64,000 bases of DNA from Paraprevotella clara YIT 11840. Lineage in GTDB: Bacteria > Bacteroidota > Bacteroidia > Bacteroidales > Bacteroidaceae. Under the pieces are notes generated by a model. The model saw only the letters and a program-made list of their open reading frames with translations, had not been told where the DNA came from and did not search any database. Each line of letters opens with the position of its first letter. The first letter of the stretch is position 1. The stretch lies in NCBI RefSeq assembly GCF_000233955.1, contig NZ_JH376604.1, positions 20,879-84,878 of the forward strand, read 5' to 3'. Made by a program: the position numbers and the translations under genes. This document shows positions 9,475 through 17,399 of this stretch, one piece after another.

Positions 9475-9485
9475 TCTGTGTTGTT

Positions 9486-10100
9486 TTACGTAATCATTTC
9501 CTTTTTTACATTTTGTGGCCGATAACTTTGTACTGGGCGGGTATGGATTGCTTTCAGGCAGTCTATTACCGCCATGTCTTTCTGATTAGAATCTATTAAT
9601 ATAGGCCAATGCCATTCCGTTCCCCATCCGCTTTCATTGGCATTGAACGTGTGTAACACTTTCCTTAATGCATTTTTGGAAAAGCATGGGAACATCATTT
9701 CTACGAAACTGGTATAATGGAGTACGGACAGTTTGTTTCGTAAAGTGTGGGGATAAGTGTAATATGAGTCGCTCAATCCTGGTTGTGCAATTTGTAGGTT
9801 GTATCCTCGCATTAACATGAACAAATTATTGATGTTTTGGCTGTCCATCAGGATGTCATCGTCCGGAATGAAAAAATATTCATATTTTTCAAGGTATTCA
9901 GGATGGCGGTTCATGTATTTATATACCAACTTGAGCTTATATCCTTTCATTGAACAAATATATTCCGTATCATTCTTGTATTTGTCATAAGAATCATCAT
10001 ATATGATAAGGTGGAGGTCGAAGTTTTTATACCCCTTTATCCAATTTTGATGCAGGCTGTCTTTCCCTATAGCCGCAATTACGCAGTCTCTCTCTTTCAT
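9486..10100 (-). CDS. DUF707-type glycosyltransferase-like protein
   Basis: The 204-residue protein has no signal peptide or membrane segment. It opens with a Rossmann-like strand and KDSLHQNWIKG, then FDLHLIIYDDSYDKY, HPEYLEKYEYFFIPDDDIL (an acidic DDD motif that could bind a metal-nucleotide sugar, about 85-90) and GWGTEWHWP near 165. These match the DUF707 family, regarded as glycosyltransferase-like. The right end of the locus holds a second minus-strand protein (31893-33125) whose C-terminal half is clearly related. It is divergent from the export/cargo operon, and both have back-to-back promoters, so it probably modifies a product of that locus. Confidence 0.65.
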   Translation of the reverse strand: MKERDCVIAAIGKDSLHQNWIKGYKNFDLHLIIYDDSYDKYKNDTEYICSMKGYKLKLVYKYMNRHPEYLEKYEYFFIPDDDILMDSQNINNLFMLMRGYNLQIAQPGLSDSYYTYPHTLRNKLSVLHYTSFVEMMFPCFSKNALRKVLHTFNANESGWGTEWHWPILIDSNQKDMAVIDCLKAIHTRPVQSYRPQNVKKEMIT

Positions 10101-10122
10101 ACTTTATATATTAATATGAGGA

Positions 10123-10155
10123 CAAATTTAATAAAAAATAAGTTGAATACACAAA
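10123..10155 (-). promoter_or_regulatory. Promoter of the DUF707-type gene
   Basis: On the minus strand TAAATTTG (complement of 10123-10130) is a perfect -7 element, with TTTG (complement of 10152-10155) 21 nt upstream. It is back to back with the promoter of the large operon. Confidence 0.65.
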
Positions 10156-10173
10156 AAAACCTGTTTAAGTCTA

Positions 10174-10202
10174 TTGTATATGAAAAATAAAATGTATTTT
10201 TG
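10174..10202 (+). promoter_or_regulatory. Promoter of the export/cargo operon
   Basis: TATTTTTG at 10195-10202 matches TAnnTTTG, with TTG at 10174-10176 eighteen nt upstream. The leader before the UDP-xylose synthase gene would be about 27 nt. I found no other convincing -7/-33 pair inside the operon down to 31716; gaps between genes are 60 nt or less. Confidence 0.6.
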
Positions 10203-10235
10203 CATTTATCTAAACCATAAAAAACCGATTTCAAT

Positions 10236-11225
10236 ATGAAAGACATATTAGTTGCGGGTGGTGCGGGTTTTGTAGGTTCTCATTTATGTGAGATTCTATT
10301 AAGACAAGGTCATAGAGTGACCTGTATAGATAACTTCTATACAGGACGCTATGAGAATATTTCACATCTTTACGCTTTCCCTTATTTCAAATTTATAAGG
10401 CATGACGTACTTCAGCCTTTATCGATTGTAGGGATAGATGAAATCTATAATTTAGCTTGTCCGGCTTCTCCATTGCATTACCAAAAGGATTCCATATATA
10501 CGCTGAAAACATCGGTAATAGGGACGTTGAATTTATTGGAGTTGGCGCGGAAAAATCATAGCCGATTCTTGCAGGCTTCTACCAGTGAGGTTTACGGTGA
10601 TCCTCAGGTACACCCTCAAACGGAAATTTATTGGGGTAACGTAAATCCGAATGGTGTCCGTTCCTGTTATGACGAAGGTAAACGTTGTGCAGAAAGCCTA
10701 TGTATGGATTATTATCGTCAGCATGGATTGCCGGTGAAGATTATTCGCATATTTAATACTTATGGCCCCAATATGTCTTTTGATGATGGCCGGGTTGTTT
10801 CTAATTTTATCATCCAAGCCTTAAGGAGGCAAGATATAACTCTATATGGAGACGGAAGCCAAACCCGCAGTTTTCAATATATAGATGATTTAATAGATGG
10901 TATGCTCCGTATGATGTGCACGGTCGATTCGTTTACCGGTCCTGTGAATCTGGGAAATCCGGAGGAGTGTACCATAAAAGACCTTGCTGTTCAGGTAATA
11001 AAGTTGACTCAATCTGATGCGAGAATCGTTTGTCGCCCTCTTCCGATGGATGACCCGTGCAGAAGAAAACCGGATATAGGGTTGGCATGCCGAATGTTGG
11101 AATGGAAGCCTATGGTTTCTTTGAATGAAGGTTTGTTGAATACGATACATTATTTTAAAAACATTTTAAATACAAAGGAACATGAAGAAGTTGACATTAA
11201 AGGATTTGCAGTCATTGGCTCATGA
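10236..11225 (+). CDS. UDP-glucuronate decarboxylase (UDP-xylose synthase)
   Basis: This is an extended SDR enzyme predicted to convert UDP-glucuronate to UDP-xylose in the cytosol. The 329 residues begin with the NAD-binding [10 protein letters not shown] (about 7-16). The catalytic block has [10 protein letters not shown] (Ser/Thr, about 112-121) and SCYDEGKR (Tyr/Lys, about 143-150). The run [17 protein letters not shown] between them is the hallmark of UXS-type decarboxylases rather than 4-epimerases. Another typical block is [15 protein letters not shown]. The last 44 nt overlap the start of the first cargo gene, so the two are translationally coupled. It would supply UDP-xylose for glycosyltransferases of the locus. 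Confidence 0.85.
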   Translation: MKDILVAGGAGFVGSHLCEILLRQGHRVTCIDNFYTGRYENISHLYAFPYFKFIRHDVLQPLSIVGIDEIYNLACPASPLHYQKDSIYTLKTSVIGTLNLLELARKNHSRFLQASTSEVYGDPQVHPQTEIYWGNVNPNGVRSCYDEGKRCAESLCMDYYRQHGLPVKIIRIFNTYGPNMSFDDGRVVSNFIIQALRRQDITLYGDGSQTRSFQYIDDLIDGMLRMMCTVDSFTGPVNLGNPEECTIKDLAVQVIKLTQSDARIVCRPLPMDDPCRRKPDIGLACRMLEWKPMVSLNEGLLNTIHYFKNILNTKEHEEVDIKGFAVIGS

Positions 11226-12561
11226 GTTGCCGGTGGTTAGTGAGAAGGAACAGCGCGTTTACGTGGGTGGCGGCACAGGTAGCAATCTGAATCCGTTCAG
11301 TGAGGAAGAATACCGTTCGATGTTGGGTGACGGTACTTGGGAAGGCGGTTTTGTGATGACCGACGAATCAGGTTCGACAGGAATGTCGATGCAATATATA
11401 CCTTCTTCCACTTCGGCAGAGGAAGATTTGTTGCCTGAATCAGCAGAAAATCACGATTTGTATTCGATGTTTGACAACCACCAGCTCATGACGATGGATT
11501 TGAATGATGGTGATAGCGAGAATTGTAGCACGATGCCTTCTGGTTATTGGGATGGTTCAGGCTTTTGGACGGGATCAGGTTATTTGGATGGTTCGGGCTA
11601 TTGGGATGGTTCCGGTTATGTAACGGCTTCTGGTTATTGGGACGGTTCGGGTTGGACTGATAAGGTTTCCGGTGATTGGGCTTTTGAGCGTGATTTGTCA
11701 GAAGTTGATGTACGCCCGGAAAAAGGAGGTACTTCCGAGGTCGTGGTTCGTCCGGGATCCGGTGGTGGAAGTTTCGGTGGTGGTTTCCAAGACATAGGTG
11801 GTTTGTTTGATGGCGGAGGACATAATGGAAGTGGAAACACGGGCAGTGGCAATAATGTAGGAGGAGGTACATCCGGTGGAAGTGGGGCTTCTTTAGTTGG
11901 GGGTGGTTCTTCTTCCAATGGGATTATAACTGGAGGTCATGGGGTTGGACACGGAGGTGGAAATGACTCTAAGACGGATGAGGAACGGTTCAAGGATAAT
12001 GTCGTAAAGGGGGAAGAATGGAAGAGCTTGACCCAAGCGCAAAAGGATATATTCAAAAAACTGGATATTCAAATAAACGAAGATTTGGATAATCCTCAAT
12101 ATGATTCAAAGAATAATGTCATGTATATTTATGATGCCAATATGAATGTCAATTCATTAAAACATGAAATGCTACATGCATATCAAGACCAAATTTTAGA
12201 TGCGTTAGATGGTGCGACAAGCCATTCAAATGGTGAATTTCAAGCTTTCCTGATGGATAGTATAAGAGGAAATATTAATATGAATAAGATTACCAACGAG
12301 GGCCTTTCTGCTTTTTACGATTGGCATGGAAAATATGTTGAGTTAGGGGATACCACTATCACGGTGGATAAGAATGCCTTTAAGAGTGCCGAGTTTGACA
12401 AGATGTATGCAGGCTTTAGGGATCGTCACAAAGAACTGGCAGAGAAAGCAACGGACAAATCGCTCAAAGCGGCTTATGAAAAATATGCCCAAGCCCCGGA
12501 TCCCAATTATAAGTGGGAGTGGGAGAAAGTGTTGGATTTTTCCGGTGTTCAAGTAAAATAA
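11182..12561 (+). CDS. Double-glycine-leader cargo 1: Ser-Gly repeats and HExxH peptidase-like domain
   Basis: This 459-residue protein starts with [14 protein letters not shown] and then EQRVYVGGG (residues about 23-31), a double-glycine leader of the Bacteroidetes type cleaved by C39 peptidases. Residues about 32-115 are nearly collinear with cargo 3 (NPFSEEEY..., SMQYIPSS). Residues 120-158 are hexapeptide repeats of SGYWDG type. A motif EVVVRPG and a long Gly/Ser-rich linker (about 175-265) follow. The C-terminal domain has HEMLH at 328-332 and GEFQAF with Glu352, a plausible three-ligand zinc site (gluzincin pattern). It lies in the export operon and overlaps the UDP-xylose synthase gene. 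I infer a secreted effector or toxin that may be glycosylated on the repeats. No intact family match is known to me. Confidence 0.8.
   Translation: MKKLTLKDLQSLAHELPVVSEKEQRVYVGGGTGSNLNPFSEEEYRSMLGDGTWEGGFVMTDESGSTGMSMQYIPSSTSAEEDLLPESAENHDLYSMFDNHQLMTMDLNDGDSENCSTMPSGYWDGSGFWTGSGYLDGSGYWDGSGYVTASGYWDGSGWTDKVSGDWAFERDLSEVDVRPEKGGTSEVVVRPGSGGGSFGGGFQDIGGLFDGGGHNGSGNTGSGNNVGGGTSGGSGASLVGGGSSSNGIITGGHGVGHGGGNDSKTDEERFKDNVVKGEEWKSLTQAQKDIFKKLDIQINEDLDNPQYDSKNNVMYIYDANMNVNSLKHEMLHAYQDQILDALDGATSHSNGEFQAFLMDSIRGNINMNKITNEGLSAFYDWHGKYVELGDTTITVDKNAFKSAEFDKMYAGFRDRHKELAEKATDKSLKAAYEKYAQAPDPNYKWEWEKVLDFSGVQVK
11539..11655 (+). repeat. SGYWDG hexapeptide-coding repeat in cargo 1
   Basis: Six and a half 18-nt units encode [36 protein letters not shown] and SGW (residues 120-158). 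Serine and the following glycine are invariant; the third position is always aromatic. Four serines sit in DGSG context. Codons vary between units, so this is not a recent slippage product. Confidence 0.9.
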
Positions 12562-12568
12562 ACTGTTT

Positions 12569-13189
12569 ATGAGAAGGTTAAGTGCTTGCATGGTGTTGCT
12601 GTTTTACTTTTCATTAGGTTATGCCGGTGATTATGGTAAAATCGTAAAGTATGATGTCCTTTACAGCGGGGATAGCGTTTGTTGGAAGATAGGGCCTTTT
12701 AAAACTTACATGGCGGAGTTTTTGAAGGATGTCCCCCGGTATACGTATGAATGGGAGGTTCGGCAGTACCAGATGGATTATTATGGAGCGAGGATATTGG
12801 AGCCGGAGTTTTGGCCTTCGGGGATGCGATATAACCGATATGTAAGGGCAGATTATGACGTGTTGACCAACTTCTTTGTGCAGTTGTTGACTTATGAGGA
12901 ACGAGAGGCCTTGTTGGCACACAAAGGGAAGTTGTGGTTTGATTGTGCCGTAGACTGCAATGGACGTGTGTGCCTGGTGCCTTATATTTACGTGTCTCCT
13001 TCTTTGTGGGAGTATTTCCCGGCAGAGCGCTTGTATGTACTGATCCGGCATATCAAGAACAACGCGCAGTTCACCCTGCCTCCTTCGTCCATGACTTTTG
13101 GCTGCATGTTTGTGACGGCGGGACTTTCTCTGTTGAGGCCTAATTACCTTTCGGGTGTGTTATATGAAAAAGTTTACGAATATGATTAG
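12569..13189 (+). CDS. Exported protein of a four-member tandem family (A type)
   Basis: This 206-residue protein has an N-terminal signal peptide (MRRLSACMVLLFYFSLGYAG). The mature part has GDSVCWKIG near 35-43, LTYEEREALL near 108-117, DCAVDCNGRVCLVPYIYV near 125-142, and AERLYVLIRHIKN near 152-164. It is clearly paralogous to the gene at 13785 and distantly to those at 13164 and 14368, forming an A-B-A-B array. The D-x-NGRV element followed by a helix faintly recalls TonB C-terminal-like folds, but this is weak. It lies 7 nt after cargo 1, so an immunity or accessory role for that cargo in the periplasm is the best guess. Function unknown. Confidence 0.6.
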   Translation: MRRLSACMVLLFYFSLGYAGDYGKIVKYDVLYSGDSVCWKIGPFKTYMAEFLKDVPRYTYEWEVRQYQMDYYGARILEPEFWPSGMRYNRYVRADYDVLTNFFVQLLTYEEREALLAHKGKLWFDCAVDCNGRVCLVPYIYVSPSLWEYFPAERLYVLIRHIKNNAQFTLPPSSMTFGCMFVTAGLSLLRPNYLSGVLYEKVYEYD

Positions 13190-13775
13190 AGTGTTTTTGT
13201 TGTGCCTGTGCCTTTCAGTCTTTAAGGCTTACGGCCAAGATGTGCGGATATTAAAAAGTGTCCCCTTGCCGGAAGGGGATACGGTCGTATGGGGTCGTGA
13301 CAGTTTGTGGGGAAACTACGTCTATTTCCAAAAAGAGTATGAAAGGTATGTGGAGTTTTTCCATTACCGTGATACGGCCAAGACGGATGACGAGTCCGTA
13401 TGGCTGATGTACCAAAGCCTTCGTAAGCCTGGGTTAAGAGAGGTTCAGAAAAAGTTGGGTGACCTTTTGATAGGTTGCATGGCGACAATGGCTGCACCGG
13501 ATACGATAGAAATCCAGAATGTGTCTTTTATGCTTGATAAAGAGGGCAGGATTGCTGTAGTAGGCCGGATGTACGTGTCAGATAATCCTAAAATGTTAAA
13601 AATGCCTGTCGAAGTATTCTCGGCCATTTCCCGCCGCATGAAAACGGAGATAAAGTATCCCTCCTTGCCGGGCAAGGATTATTATCCGTGGGGAATAAGT
13701 ATAGAACTTATAGACGTGAATATCGGTCATTATACATTTCCATGGATTTCGGATATTTCGGCGACTGTTTATTAG
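13164..13775 (+). CDS. Exported protein of the four-member tandem family (B type)
   Basis: This 203-residue protein has a signal peptide (MKKFTNMIRVFLLCLCLSVF, cleaved near AYGQ). Landmarks in the mature part are GDTVVWGRD, YFQKEYERYVEF, a helix ending KKLGDLLIG, SFMLDKEGRIAVVGRMYV and RRMKTEIKYP...YYPWGI. Its closest relative is the gene at 14368. ATG at 13164 is chosen over the upstream GTG at 13155 because it gives a clean signal peptide. It overlaps the end of the previous gene by 26 nt, which implies coupled translation. Function unknown; possibly periplasmic immunity or maturation. Confidence 0.6.
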   Translation: MKKFTNMIRVFLLCLCLSVFKAYGQDVRILKSVPLPEGDTVVWGRDSLWGNYVYFQKEYERYVEFFHYRDTAKTDDESVWLMYQSLRKPGLREVQKKLGDLLIGCMATMAAPDTIEIQNVSFMLDKEGRIAVVGRMYVSDNPKMLKMPVEVFSAISRRMKTEIKYPSLPGKDYYPWGISIELIDVNIGHYTFPWISDISATVY

Positions 13776-13784
13776 GCGATATTG

Positions 13785-14393
13785 ATGATGTCCATGAAAG
13801 TAGTGTGTATTTTGTTGGCGGTGTGCTGGATGGTGTGTATCCATCCGGCCTCCGGCCAAATATTGGGAGAAGGTTATGAAATCCTTTCCAATGGGGACAC
13901 TGTCTGTTGGAAAAATGGAAGATGTGATACATTGTTCTTTTTAAATGATATTCCCCGATATAAGTTGGAAAAAGTGAGGCAGAATGAAAAGGATTACAAT
14001 GAAGGCGCGGTTTCCATATACTGGGGGTACACAACACTGTTTGATGCTTACGTGAAAAAGTATCATGCCACCTTGACAAATTTTTGTTACCAAATGCTGA
14101 CGTATGAGGAACGCATGGCATTGGTAAACAGTGGCGGTGAGTTTTTCTTTCATTGTGCGGTAGATTCCAATGGACGTGTGGTATTGATACCTTTTTTTGC
14201 GATGCCACATGAAGTGAGGAGGGTATTCACGGCAGAACGTTTGTATGACTTTTCTCGTCATATAAAAAATATCTGTCAATATCCGCTGCCTCCGGCCTCC
14301 ATGACGATGGGTTGCATGTTTTTGTTCGTTGATTTGACATCTTATTTTTCTGAGGAAGGAGTATTTTATGAAAGGTCTTGTGGTTATTATTAA
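13785..14393 (+). CDS. Exported protein of the four-member tandem family (A type, second copy)
   Basis: This is about 202 residues with a signal peptide (MMSMKVVCILLAVCWMVCIH, cleavage near ASGQ). It aligns along its length with the product of 12569: GDTVCWKNG, LTYEERMALV, HCAVDSNGRVVLIPFF, TAERLYDFSRHIKN and PPASMTMGCMF. It has diverged considerably, so the duplication is not recent. ATG at 13794 is an equally possible start; the TTG at 13782 is unlikely. It precedes and overlaps the second B-type gene exactly as the first A precedes the first B. Function unknown. Confidence 0.6.
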   Translation: MMSMKVVCILLAVCWMVCIHPASGQILGEGYEILSNGDTVCWKNGRCDTLFFLNDIPRYKLEKVRQNEKDYNEGAVSIYWGYTTLFDAYVKKYHATLTNFCYQMLTYEERMALVNSGGEFFFHCAVDSNGRVVLIPFFAMPHEVRRVFTAERLYDFSRHIKNICQYPLPPASMTMGCMFLFVDLTSYFSEEGVFYERSCGYY

Positions 14394-14991
14394 GTCGTTT
14401 ATGTTTGTGGCGTGTTTCCTTCCCCTTCCCCTTTCCCTTTATGGCCAGGCTGAGCGGGAATTCAAGCGCGAGGTTTTGTCTAATGGAGATACGGCGGTTT
14501 GGACGCATGCGAAATGGAGGGGGAAGATTCCTATGTTTCGTGTCTATTTCCAAAAAGAGCATGAAAGTTATGTCTGCCAGTATAAATACAAAGATACGGT
14601 TCGGGCTCGTGATTTGGATGTTGATTTGTGGCGTACTTATCATAGTCTTTCCAATCCGTATATATGGAAATCCCACAAAGAACTGGGGGATTTTCTGGTA
14701 GAGAATATTGGTGCCTTGGGAAAAGAATTCCGGTTACCGCTTTTCGTTGTGTTCATGCTGGATGGCGATGGTAGGATTGTGTCCGTGGATCATTTTTCTT
14801 TTTTAGACTCCCTGAGTGAAAAGATTCCGGCCGAGTACCTGTCTGATGTGTCGTGTCGCATGAAAAAGGAAATCAAATATCCACGGATGTATGGAAAAAG
14901 GTATTATCCATGGGGGATAAAAATCTTGAAGGAAGACATGGGGCGTGGCCACTATGAGTTTCAATATATTCCATTTAATTTCTTGCACTGA
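14368..14991 (+). CDS. Exported protein of the four-member tandem family (B type, second copy)
   Basis: This 207-residue protein has a signal peptide (MKGLVVIIKSFMFVACFLPL, cleavage near LYGQ). Shared landmarks with the product of 13164 are GDTAVWTHAK, YFQKEHESYVCQYKYKDTV, HKELGDFLVENI, FMLDGDGRIVSVDHFSF and CRMKKEIKYP...YYPWGIKI. Its start lies inside the preceding gene (26-nt overlap), as in the first A-B pair. The next gene begins on its stop codon. Conservation of the pair order suggests that A and B proteins act together. Function unknown. Confidence 0.6.
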   Translation: MKGLVVIIKSFMFVACFLPLPLSLYGQAEREFKREVLSNGDTAVWTHAKWRGKIPMFRVYFQKEHESYVCQYKYKDTVRARDLDVDLWRTYHSLSNPYIWKSHKELGDFLVENIGALGKEFRLPLFVVFMLDGDGRIVSVDHFSFLDSLSEKIPAEYLSDVSCRMKKEIKYPRMYGKRYYPWGIKILKEDMGRGHYEFQYIPFNFLH

Positions 14992-15842
14992 TGATGAAAA
15001 AAATCTATATAATATTATTGATATTTGTTCTATATTCAGTAGATTATGTTCGTAGTATAAATGTAACTGATGAAAATCAACATTGTAATACTGAATCAGT
15101 AGAGCAACGGATTTTATCTTTTTATAGTTTATATATGCGAGAAATGGAGGACTTGATGGCTTTGGAAAAAGAATATTTAACTAAGAATATGAGGGATAAA
15201 TGTATACGTGTGTCTTCAGTTAATGATATAAATGTTTTTCTTCGTGCTCAGGATTATACGGATTATGCATTGCAAACATTATCGTGTAGGCATTTGGAAG
15301 GATTATGGTATGAAATCTCTTACAGATTTTATGAGCATTCGGAGATTGTAAGAATTCCGCTTCGGTTAGACAATCTTTCGAGGGAACCTCGTATTACCTA
15401 TGTGGTTCCTTTATGGGGAGGACAAGAGTATGGAGATTCTCTTTTTCAAGTAACTCCAGTAAGGATCGAAGATGATGAACCAGACTCTTTTCTTCGGACT
15501 TTTTATCAGGTGTATACAAACTTATATGTGATTATGCCGGATACTTTAGATATAGGATTGTCTCATTTACGTGAAATGTATTGTACTTCTGATTTTAAAA
15601 TGCAATATGATTCTTTGAAACAATATTATAAGGAATATGATGGGATATTGACGTATGACGCCTTGGTAGATAACTCGGACTTTGATGCTTTTTGGAAATC
15701 ATCATTGGGGGGTGAAAGAAAAGATTCGTTGCAATACCAAGTTTCATATAGAATAGATAAGTCTTGGGAGAAATCATTTTTGGTATACCTGAAAAAAGAA
15801 GGAGGAGGTTATAAAATAGATAGGATTGTGGATGACTTCTAA
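14991..15842 (+). CDS. Exported protein with two NTF2-like (DUF3828-like) halves
   Basis: This 283-residue protein has a signal peptide (MMKKIYIILLIFVLYSVDYV). The mature part looks like two related halves, about 37-130 and 168-283. Each opens with a helix FYxxY, then a Y-L/C-T element (KEYLTKNM / REMYCTSD), a D-rich segment (AQDYTDYAL / DALVDNSD), and ends with strands such as YEISYRF / YQVSYRI. The second half ends YKIDRIVDD. This is the pattern of DUF3828/NTF2-like lipid- or ligand-binding folds. It follows the four-gene array by one shared base. A periplasmic immunity or accessory role is a guess from position only. Confidence 0.5.
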   Translation: MMKKIYIILLIFVLYSVDYVRSINVTDENQHCNTESVEQRILSFYSLYMREMEDLMALEKEYLTKNMRDKCIRVSSVNDINVFLRAQDYTDYALQTLSCRHLEGLWYEISYRFYEHSEIVRIPLRLDNLSREPRITYVVPLWGGQEYGDSLFQVTPVRIEDDEPDSFLRTFYQVYTNLYVIMPDTLDIGLSHLREMYCTSDFKMQYDSLKQYYKEYDGILTYDALVDNSDFDAFWKSSLGGERKDSLQYQVSYRIDKSWEKSFLVYLKKEGGGYKIDRIVDDF

Positions 15843-15899
15843 TAATTTTGTTAAAAGGAAAGAGCGAATGTTTATAGGTTTTTAAAAGAACATGTCACC

Positions 15900-17378
15900 A
15901 TGAAACACGCTGTGCTTATTTTGGCTCATAAGAATTATCCTTTGTTGTGTAGACTTATACGATATTTTGCAAAGGATTGCGAAGTGTTCGTCCACGTGGA
16001 TAAGAAAAGTAAGTTCACAAAGGATGAGATAGGGCAATTGTATGAATATGATTCGGTGAAAGCAGTAGTTCAGAAGTATGATGTGCACTGGGGAGGATTC
16101 AGCATGCTGAAGGTGGAACTGTACCTGCTTCGGTTGGCGATGAAGCAATCTGATGCTGCATATTTTCATTTGATCAGTGGTCAGGATTATCCTGTGAAGC
16201 CTTTGCCTTTATTTCTTGCTTTTTTTGAAAAGAATAAAGGAAAGATTTATCTGGATTATAAACATATTCCTTTTGTGGGGCGCGATTATAACGGGTTTTA
16301 TCGTTTCCAGTATTACATGCCTTATGATTATATAGACGGTAGGTCACCTAAAGGAAAGCGAATCATTTATAAATTTTACGTATGGCATAAGAGGTTGCAT
16401 ATTAAAAGACGGATCCCAGACCAGTTTTATCATTTATATGGTGGTTCACAGTGGTTCTCTATTACCCGTGAGGCAGCCGACGTGTTAGTGGGTTATACCC
16501 GTAAACATCCGGCTTTTTACCGTCGGATGAGATTTACTTTTGCTCCGGAAGAGAGCTATGTGACGACTGTTTTGGTGAACAAAATGCCTGGGAACCTAAT
16601 TGTCAACAATAATCTGAGATATGTGAGATGGATGTGCGAGAACGGTAATAATCCGTCTAATCTGGGGAAGGAACATTTTGAAGGAGTGGTGAAAAGTACT
16701 GCCTTTTTTGCCCGTAAAATGGAGTCTCCTTATTATGAACCGCTGACAATGTGGATTGATCGGTATTTATTGTCAGACCATGGCATACGTTTCTTGGAAA
16801 ATGGGGTATGGGTATACCGTTCGCTTAATATGTTTCGTTATGATGCTTCTTTGGCAAAAACAATGGTTTTATTTTGTCGGTTGGCAGGGGTGGTGAATGT
16901 TGTGGATGCCGGATGTGGGTGTGGAATGTACGTGGCTGCATTGCGGAAAAATGACATCCCTGTGGTTGGATTTGACGGAAACCCTTATACTCAAGAACTT
17001 GTAACTTCTCTTTATCCTATGGGATTACCTTGTACTGTTGCTGATTTGACAGATGAATTGGAAACAGATGGTACTCCGTTTGATTTGGCTGTATGCTTGG
17101 ATGTACTGCCATATATAAATCGGGAACATGAAAATCAGGTTTTGGCAAATTTGGTTGGATTGACGAAAAGGTATATTTTACTATCCTGGCCTGCTGTCGG
17201 GGCAGGAACTTTAGGGTATGTGAGTCTGCGTCCGGCAGAATATGTTGTAAGAAGGTTGGAAGAATTCGGTTACAAAAAAAGTGACGGATGGACTGATTAT
17301 TTCTGCTCTTCGGCTTCTTTGCCGGATTATAAGACCTCTTTGTTTTTATTTGAGAAAACAGGAACCGACCTTAAATAA
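15900..17378 (+). CDS. GT14-family glycosyltransferase fused to a SAM methyltransferase
   Basis: This is a 492-residue cytosolic two-domain enzyme. Residues about 1-280 match the core-2/I-branching and peptide O-xylosyltransferase family (GT14): HAVLILAHKNYPLLCRLI, VFVHVDKKS, WGGFSMLKVEL, HLISGQDYPVKP, GGSQWFSITREAA and FAPEESYVTTVLVN. After a linker, residues about 330-490 hold a class I methyltransferase fold: VVDAGCGCGMYVAALR (SAM loop), VVGFDGNP and DLAVCLDVLPYI. The neighbouring operon gene makes UDP-xylose and the cargos have Ser-Gly repeats, so peptide O-xylosylation followed by methylation is a reasonable hypothesis. Beta-1,6-GlcNAc transfer is the common automatic annotation and cannot be excluded. 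Start ATG at 15900 follows a 57-nt gap. Confidence 0.8.
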   Translation: MKHAVLILAHKNYPLLCRLIRYFAKDCEVFVHVDKKSKFTKDEIGQLYEYDSVKAVVQKYDVHWGGFSMLKVELYLLRLAMKQSDAAYFHLISGQDYPVKPLPLFLAFFEKNKGKIYLDYKHIPFVGRDYNGFYRFQYYMPYDYIDGRSPKGKRIIYKFYVWHKRLHIKRRIPDQFYHLYGGSQWFSITREAADVLVGYTRKHPAFYRRMRFTFAPEESYVTTVLVNKMPGNLIVNNNLRYVRWMCENGNNPSNLGKEHFEGVVKSTAFFARKMESPYYEPLTMWIDRYLLSDHGIRFLENGVWVYRSLNMFRYDASLAKTMVLFCRLAGVVNVVDAGCGCGMYVAALRKNDIPVVGFDGNPYTQELVTSLYPMGLPCTVADLTDELETDGTPFDLAVCLDVLPYINREHENQVLANLVGLTKRYILLSWPAVGAGTLGYVSLRPAEYVVRRLEEFGYKKSDGWTDYFCSSASLPDYKTSLFLFEKTGTDLK

Positions 17379-17399
17379 CATTCTGTAAAAAGAACCTTA

